The notes beneath the pieces are model-generated. The model was not told the origin of the DNA. It saw nothing but the letters and a program-made list of their open reading frames with translations, and ran no database searches. Positions 59,532-64,000 of a stretch of DNA of 64,000 nucleotides are shown here, one piece after another. A program made the position numbers and the translations under genes. Source of the stretch: Cylindrodendrum hubeiense (lineage: Eukaryota; Ascomycota; Sordariomycetes; Hypocreales; Nectriaceae); NCBI GenBank assembly GCA_014621425.1, contig JAANBB010000022.1, positions 124,001 to 188,000 of the forward strand, read 5' to 3'. Within the stretch, counting starts at the first letter, position 1. Every line of letters starts with the position of its first letter.

Positions 59532-61727
59532 ATGAGTCCCACCGGCTCGCAGGGGACGCCCGATCTTGGCCTCGACGCAAGCGGCCTCGCGGGTCAGGCA
59601 GTTGCCGCAAAGCGCCGCAATCCAGTCGCCTGCCGGCGCTGCCGCCGATTGCGGTCCAAGTGTATCCATCAGTCGGTCGATCCTCCGTGCGACGCCTGCA
59701 GGCTTGCCGGCCCCGGAGCGGCTTCAGAATGCTACTTTCCACGCCGGGGCGAGAAGGACCTGGATCGTCAATTCCGGCGGCGACGGGTCCTTTCCTCGGA
59801 TGCCGGCCGACCCGGAGGTAATGAGCACCCCGGGTCTCCGGGCTCCATCTCAATAACTCGGGGCCATCCTCCGACTTCTCCCCCGAGCGGCAGCTCCACA
59901 CAACGGTCCTCGGAGGGCAGCTCCAAGGTCCATCGGTTCTTCATGCCTGCACCTAGCTTCAACCCTGAACAAGTCTTGCCGCCTCGCGATGAGGTCATCG
60001 AGGGCTGCCGGATCTTTGTTACATCCTATTTTCAGCTTGGTTTCATACCCAAGGCCGTCTTCCTCGAGGGCCTGATCCGCGATCCGACTTCTGTCAGCAC
60101 ATTCCTGTTGACTTGCATGCTATCCATATCAGCACGGTTTACGCCTTCATTAGCCCAGCGCTATGGCAGCCCCAGAAATGCAACCGATTATTTCCTGGAT
60201 CTATCGAGGGCAATGGTCCCGGCAGAAATGTACCAACCATCCCTCGAGCGTATCCAGGCCTTCTTTTTACTCGCAATATGTCAATGGGGGAACGGCGATA
60301 GAGATCGCTCTAGTATGGACATGGGCGTGGCAGTTCGAATGGCTGCCCTCTTGAAGCTGCATTGTGAGGAATCATATGTGCTGGAGGAGAATTCTCCCAC
60401 AGAACAAGTCGTCAGATCAGAGAGCGCAAGACGTGTATTTTGGATGATCCAAAGTCAAGAAAACTTACACTCGGGGTACAAAACCCCGGCTCCTTTTCCG
60501 TTAGAAGACATCACCACACTGCTTCCGTGTAGCGAGGCAGACTTTGCGTTCGGTGTCGCTCCGCCAGAACGCGCCGCACTCGCGGGTACTCCTCCAGGAC
60601 TAGCCAACCCTCAGCTAGTTCACTCGCCCAACAGATGCCTGTTTGCTACCCTCATCCAAGCCCACGGTCTTTGGGGAACAGTTGCACGGCGAGCTGGGCG
60701 AACTGGCTACAGTGTTAATAATGTGCCTCCATGGGACAAAGAAAGTGAGCACCAGAGGACCATCGCGGAACTAGAAAGTTGGGAACAAAGCATTCCTCCC
60801 AGGCACGCATTTTCTGTCTGGAATCTACGGGGTTGGAAGTCTGAGTCGCTCCACCTCGCCTACCTTTCAGTTACAATGGTACTGAGACTGAGCAATATCG
60901 TGACGCGCCGAATCTATCTAGAAAACATGCTCTCGGCTCTTACGCAAGGACAGGTTGATCACCTATCAGATATGCCACCACCAATTATCGGAGACGGAAG
61001 TGACCCGAGCCACCCGTCACATCAATCATCAGAACCAACCTTTGCAGGTCCAGTCCCGGAAGGGTTCTGGGAGAAAACTGCAAATGAGTTGTTTATCAAT
61101 GTCTGGAAGCTCTATGAACAGATCGATGCATTCTTCACCATGCGAGCTCCAGACGAAGGGTTCCCGCAGATTCTCGTCTTCTGCGTCTATATCAGCGGGT
61201 CGTTGGCATCATACCTATTGCGATATCCTGCCCTCTGTCCTTCGCTCGCAGACAAGGCGAAGATGATGGCTCAGCGGTCCCTCGAGGTCTTAGGTGAACT
61301 CCACGCCGCATGGCCGACGAGTTCAAAATGGCAAAAGGGACTGCAACAGATTGCTACTCCGCTTGGAGTAAGTCCTGCGGATGGGCAGGGGCAAGACATG
61401 GAGACTCCCTCTCACTCTCAACAATCAGAACGGATGCAAGGAACACTCGGGGATTTAAACGGCCATTCATCCTCTGATAATAGCCAGCCAACTAATATTC
61501 AGCAAGCTTCCGAGCCAAGGGAGCCCAGCCTAACTTTGTCCGAGGGGATGTTGGGGGAATTGATGAACATGTTCCCCATTGACAACAACTACTTGTCACG
61601 AGGGGGAAATGTACAAGTCGGGACATTATCTAATGAGCTGTTTGATGCTGAGCTCGATGCCTTCCTTCAAGGGGGCTTTCACTACGATCTTCTGGGTGGT
61701 TGGGGGAGGTCAGGTCTTGGGAATTAA
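59532..61727 (+). CDS. Zn2Cys6 transcription factor with fungal-specific MHR domain
   Basis: This is a single-exon 731-aa regulator. The start is the ATG at 59532; upstream codons in the frame have no ATG. The zinc cluster begins at Cys34 (ACRRCRRLRSKC, then PPCDAC). Its last cysteine is spaced x10 rather than x6 (RLAGPGAASEC), followed by the YFPRRGEKDLDRQFRRR basic block known from a subgroup of these regulators. The middle homology region includes FLLAICQWGNGDRDRSSMDMGVAVRMA and RRVFWMIQSQENLHSG. The C-terminus is Ser/Gln-rich with an acidic/hydrophobic end. It is convergent with the HSL-type hydrolase gene, 66 bp away, and is a candidate regulator of that gene and its divergent neighbour. 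Confidence 0.9.
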   Translation: MSPTGSQGTPDLGLDASGLAGQAVAAKRRNPVACRRCRRLRSKCIHQSVDPPCDACRLAGPGAASECYFPRRGEKDLDRQFRRRRVLSSDAGRPGGNEHPGSPGSISITRGHPPTSPPSGSSTQRSSEGSSKVHRFFMPAPSFNPEQVLPPRDEVIEGCRIFVTSYFQLGFIPKAVFLEGLIRDPTSVSTFLLTCMLSISARFTPSLAQRYGSPRNATDYFLDLSRAMVPAEMYQPSLERIQAFFLLAICQWGNGDRDRSSMDMGVAVRMAALLKLHCEESYVLEENSPTEQVVRSESARRVFWMIQSQENLHSGYKTPAPFPLEDITTLLPCSEADFAFGVAPPERAALAGTPPGLANPQLVHSPNRCLFATLIQAHGLWGTVARRAGRTGYSVNNVPPWDKESEHQRTIAELESWEQSIPPRHAFSVWNLRGWKSESLHLAYLSVTMVLRLSNIVTRRIYLENMLSALTQGQVDHLSDMPPPIIGDGSDPSHPSHQSSEPTFAGPVPEGFWEKTANELFINVWKLYEQIDAFFTMRAPDEGFPQILVFCVYISGSLASYLLRYPALCPSLADKAKMMAQRSLEVLGELHAAWPTSSKWQKGLQQIATPLGVSPADGQGQDMETPSHSQQSERMQGTLGDLNGHSSSDNSQPTNIQQASEPREPSLTLSEGMLGELMNMFPIDNNYLSRGGNVQVGTLSNELFDAELDAFLQGGFHYDLLGGWGRSGLGN

Positions 61728-61793
61728 TGCTAACAGGCTGGGTGTCAATGAGACTACCCTGGAGGTGATAGATGATTTAAGACTAGATGATAA

Positions 61794-62876
61794 CTATGAC
61801 TCAAAAACACCTTTAAGATGATTCGCGGCGTCTTCCATCATCTTCTTGCCTTTGGCTATTTTACCACTGAGTGAGAGAATGGAGTGGGTGCCACCTGCAA
61901 TACTCGCAATATCCACCTTGACTCCTAATTCCTTCAACTGCTCTCCGAAGCTTTCCGCCTCTGGCGCCAAGATATCCTGGTCTGATACTGCCATCCAAGT
62001 TGCTGGTAGCCCTTTTAGTAGTGACTTTGGTGCGAAATTTGGACTCGCATCCCACCCGCTTCGCTCCTTATTGTTGGTAAAGTATAGCTTGCGATACCAT
62101 TCCATCCTCGCAGGTGTCAGCCAGGGGGCTGTCGCTGCATTTCGCTTCCACACGCCGTCGGCTGTTGCGGTATTGTCAACAACCGGTACAACTAGCAGGA
62201 GGGATACTGGAGGATGAGGAATAACATTGGGTAGTGACGGTGTTGCTAACGGCAACGCGACGGAAGAATCCACGGCAGATAGAGCTGCGACGATGGCCAG
62301 AGTCGCACCCGCTGAGGTTCCGCCCAAGGCAATTCTAGATGCGTCTATCGTACCCAACTCGGATGGGCTTGATGCAACCCATCTCAGTGCATCCACAGAA
62401 TCATTGACAGCTGCAGGGAACGGATTCTCCGGTGCAAGACGGTAGTCAACTGTAACAACGACACACCTCGACTCTACTTTATTTTAGTCCATATATCTGC
62501 GTTATTACGGGAGGGACGCACCTTGACAAAGAAAGGTGCAAAAGTCCTTGTTATCATCCAAGCCTCCAATGGCCCATCCACCGCCATGGAACCAGATGAG
62601 GACGGGCCATCCACGCGCGTCACTTTCGCCGGTTGGTGTGTACGCCCTCAGCTGAAACTCCCCAACCTGGAATTCTCTCGTGTTACCGACGGGAACTGGT
62701 GGTATGCCTCCTGGTGGAAGAGATGGCTGGGTCCTTGCTGCACCATCCCATATTTTCAAATCATCTGGCTGAACATATTGCATATACTGATCGTGGAATG
62801 CAACATACTCGGGGTCGAGTTTGGCTCGCACGTCCGCGTGAAGTGGCTGCCAGACCCTGAGATTGTCCTGGGCCAT
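61794..62876 (-). CDS. HSL-type alpha/beta hydrolase (lipase/esterase)
   Basis: The two exons (62876-62522, 62476-61794) close to 345 aa. I chose the acceptor that ends the 45-nt intron at 62477 because it restores CVVVTVDYRLAPE, the conserved HSL block. Motifs: oxyanion HGGGW at 97-101, nucleophile Ser173 in GGTSAG, acidic residue in AVSDQDILAPE and His in GGTHS. There is no signal peptide, so it is intracellular. Hydrolases of this family cleave short-chain esters or lactones. It shares a 444-bp divergent promoter with the isochorismatase-family gene. Confidence 0.92.
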
Positions 62877-63320
62877 TGCGTCAGTTAATTGTCACTGGAT
62901 TGTGCTGATGGGTAATCTCTTCGATGGCCTGGACCAGCAGTACGTCAAACGGGCTTCTATCTGTTGGGTTATTCAGGCGACTCTGAATATTCCCGATGAC
63001 ATCGTGCCCGCCGATGAGTCTTTGTGATGTCTTATCTGGCCCCGCTCGCTGCCCGCACCAGCAGCTTGCATTGCCGGAATGCAGTAACCACTGCGAGACC
63101 CACTCCCAGATGACCGGCAGTTTGGGCAATCTTGCCTGCCGGGCAACACTTCCTTCAGGCCCCGATAGGGAATCAACCTATCGTGAACTTATACTCTCTG
63201 GATGTGGTCAGCATATGAGAAGGCGGGCAATAGGCAAAGACGCGACAATTGAGCTTCTCTACTCGCAAGCCAAACACCCATCTGACACGAACCGGCAACA
63301 AGCGAACCCCACCTTTCACC
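62877..63320. promoter_or_regulatory. Divergent promoter, hydrolase and isochorismatase genes
   Basis: 444 bp between head-to-head starts. No coding region is supported. The arrangement suggests co-regulation. Confidence 0.55.
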
Positions 63321-64000
63321 ATGGCAGCAATCTCGCATCCCGACTCGGATTCCTACGCCGCCTCTGGCTACGGCACAGTCATGGGCTGGGGTAAGCGCCC
63401 GGCCCTTCTCCTGATCGACGTCTGCAAGGCATACTGGACCCCCGGCTCGCCTCTGGACGTCACTGCGCACAAGCCGTCGGCAGAGTCGCCCGAAGTGATG
63501 AAGAAGCTGCTGGCAGCGGCGCGAGAGAACAATATCCCCGTCTACTGGACTGCCGTCGAGTTCACAGAGCCCGATATGGCAGACGCTGGACTGTTCTGGC
63601 TAAAGGCAAAGACGCTGAGTGTGTGGCACAAGGACGACACCCGCGGCCTTAACGAGTGGGCAGATGGCCTCGTACCTCGCGAAGGCGAGCCAGTCATCAA
63701 GAAGAAATACCCCAGTGGCTTTTTTGGCACGACTCTGCAAACCGAACTCACCATCAAAGGAGTTGACACAGTCGTGATTTGCGGAGTGAGCACAAGTGGG
63801 TGTGTAAGAGCCACCACTCTGGACGCACTACAGAACGGGTTCCGCCCAATGGTAAGTTTCATGCTGGGTTCTATCGCAATATCAGCAACTAAAAAAGATC
63901 AGGTTGCTGGAACAGCGTGCGGTGATAGGAGTGATGAGATTCACAACGCAAATCTGTTCGACTTGAATGCCAAGTATGCCGATGTTGTTTCTGAGGCGGG
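63321..64000 (+). CDS. Isochorismatase-family cysteine hydrolase, partial
   Basis: Exon 1 is 63321-63851 and exon 2 begins at 63903; the gene runs off the window end. The start is the ATG at 63321 (caccATGGC). The catalytic set is visible: Asp in ALLLIDVCKAYW, Lys in VIKKKYPSGFFGT and Cys in GVSTSGCVRATTLDAL. The second exon reads ACGDRSDEIHNANLFDL, the closing segment of the family. The opening GWGKRPALLLIDVC and the SGFFGTTL loop resemble N-carbamoylsarcosine amidase-like amidohydrolases more than isochorismatase itself. The reaction is likely hydrolysis of a small amide or carbamoyl compound in the cytosol. The neighbours point to catabolism. Confidence 0.9.
   Translation, partial: MAAISHPDSDSYAASGYGTVMGWGKRPALLLIDVCKAYWTPGSPLDVTAHKPSAESPEVMKKLLAAARENNIPVYWTAVEFTEPDMADAGLFWLKAKTLSVWHKDDTRGLNEWADGLVPREGEPVIKKKYPSGFFGTTLQTELTIKGVDTVVICGVSTSGCVRATTLDALQNGFRPMVSFMLGSIAISATKKDQVAGTACGDRSDEIHNANLFDLNAKYADVVSEA

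Overview
The window is nuclear DNA of a filamentous ascomycete. The evidence is short GT-AG introns (about 45-102 nt) with CTAAC-like branch points, Zn2Cys6 regulators with fungal-specific domains, HET-domain proteins, a SesB/NB-ARC/TPR STAND protein and a secreted fungal-type catalase-peroxidase. Gene content suggests Sordariomycetes, perhaps Hypocreales, but I could not run a taxonomic comparison. I found no prokaryotic features, tRNA/rRNA genes, CRISPR arrays or intact transposons.

Layout. 1-5.3 kb: a small eqolisin-like secreted protein, convergent with an extracellular catalase-peroxidase. 5.3-8.2 kb: gene-poor DNA with small tandem duplications. 8.2-12.2 kb: a seven-exon Zn2Cys6 regulator and a GNAT acetyltransferase, both on the minus strand. 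13.1-17.2 kb: a fungal NLR-like gene that looks damaged. 17.4-24.9 kb: a TMEM14-like small membrane protein, divergent from a 1980-aa ZNFX1-type helicase. 25.5-29 kb: a 14-cysteine secreted protein, then minisatellites and gene-poor DNA. 29.1-39.7 kb: two HET-domain genes flanking an aldo-keto reductase, a HAK/KUP potassium transporter and a small helical protein. 40.4-49.5 kb: a secreted type-B carboxylesterase, a CaCA cation exchanger with an in-frame amber codon at a conserved Trp, an amidohydrolase-3 enzyme and a seven-helix rhodopsin-like fungal membrane protein. 49.7-56.3 kb: a second secreted carboxylesterase, divergent from a Zn2Cys6 regulator, then a six-exon secreted protein. 56.7-64 kb: a HET-6-like gene with a frame break, a Zn2Cys6 regulator, an HSL-type hydrolase and a divergent isochorismatase-family hydrolase cut by the window end.

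How the genes relate. Four allorecognition or cell-death type genes (one NLR, three HET) lie within 46 kb, together with a helical orphan and an RNA-surveillance type helicase. Secreted enzymes (KatG, two carboxylesterases) and transporters fill the rest. The last three genes (regulator, HSL hydrolase, isochorismatase hydrolase) could be a small catabolic cluster.

Exon models were built by hand from splice consensus and reading-frame continuity. Nearly all close in frame. Three genes do not: the NLR (a missing 3' splice site and a +1 shift), the CaCA exchanger (TAG) and the HET-6-like gene (frame break at its intron). These are the main leads. The amber codon is the most interesting, because TAG for a conserved TGG is the signature of fungal stop codons corrected by A-to-I mRNA editing. 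Plain pseudogenisation or sequence error remain live alternatives for all three.
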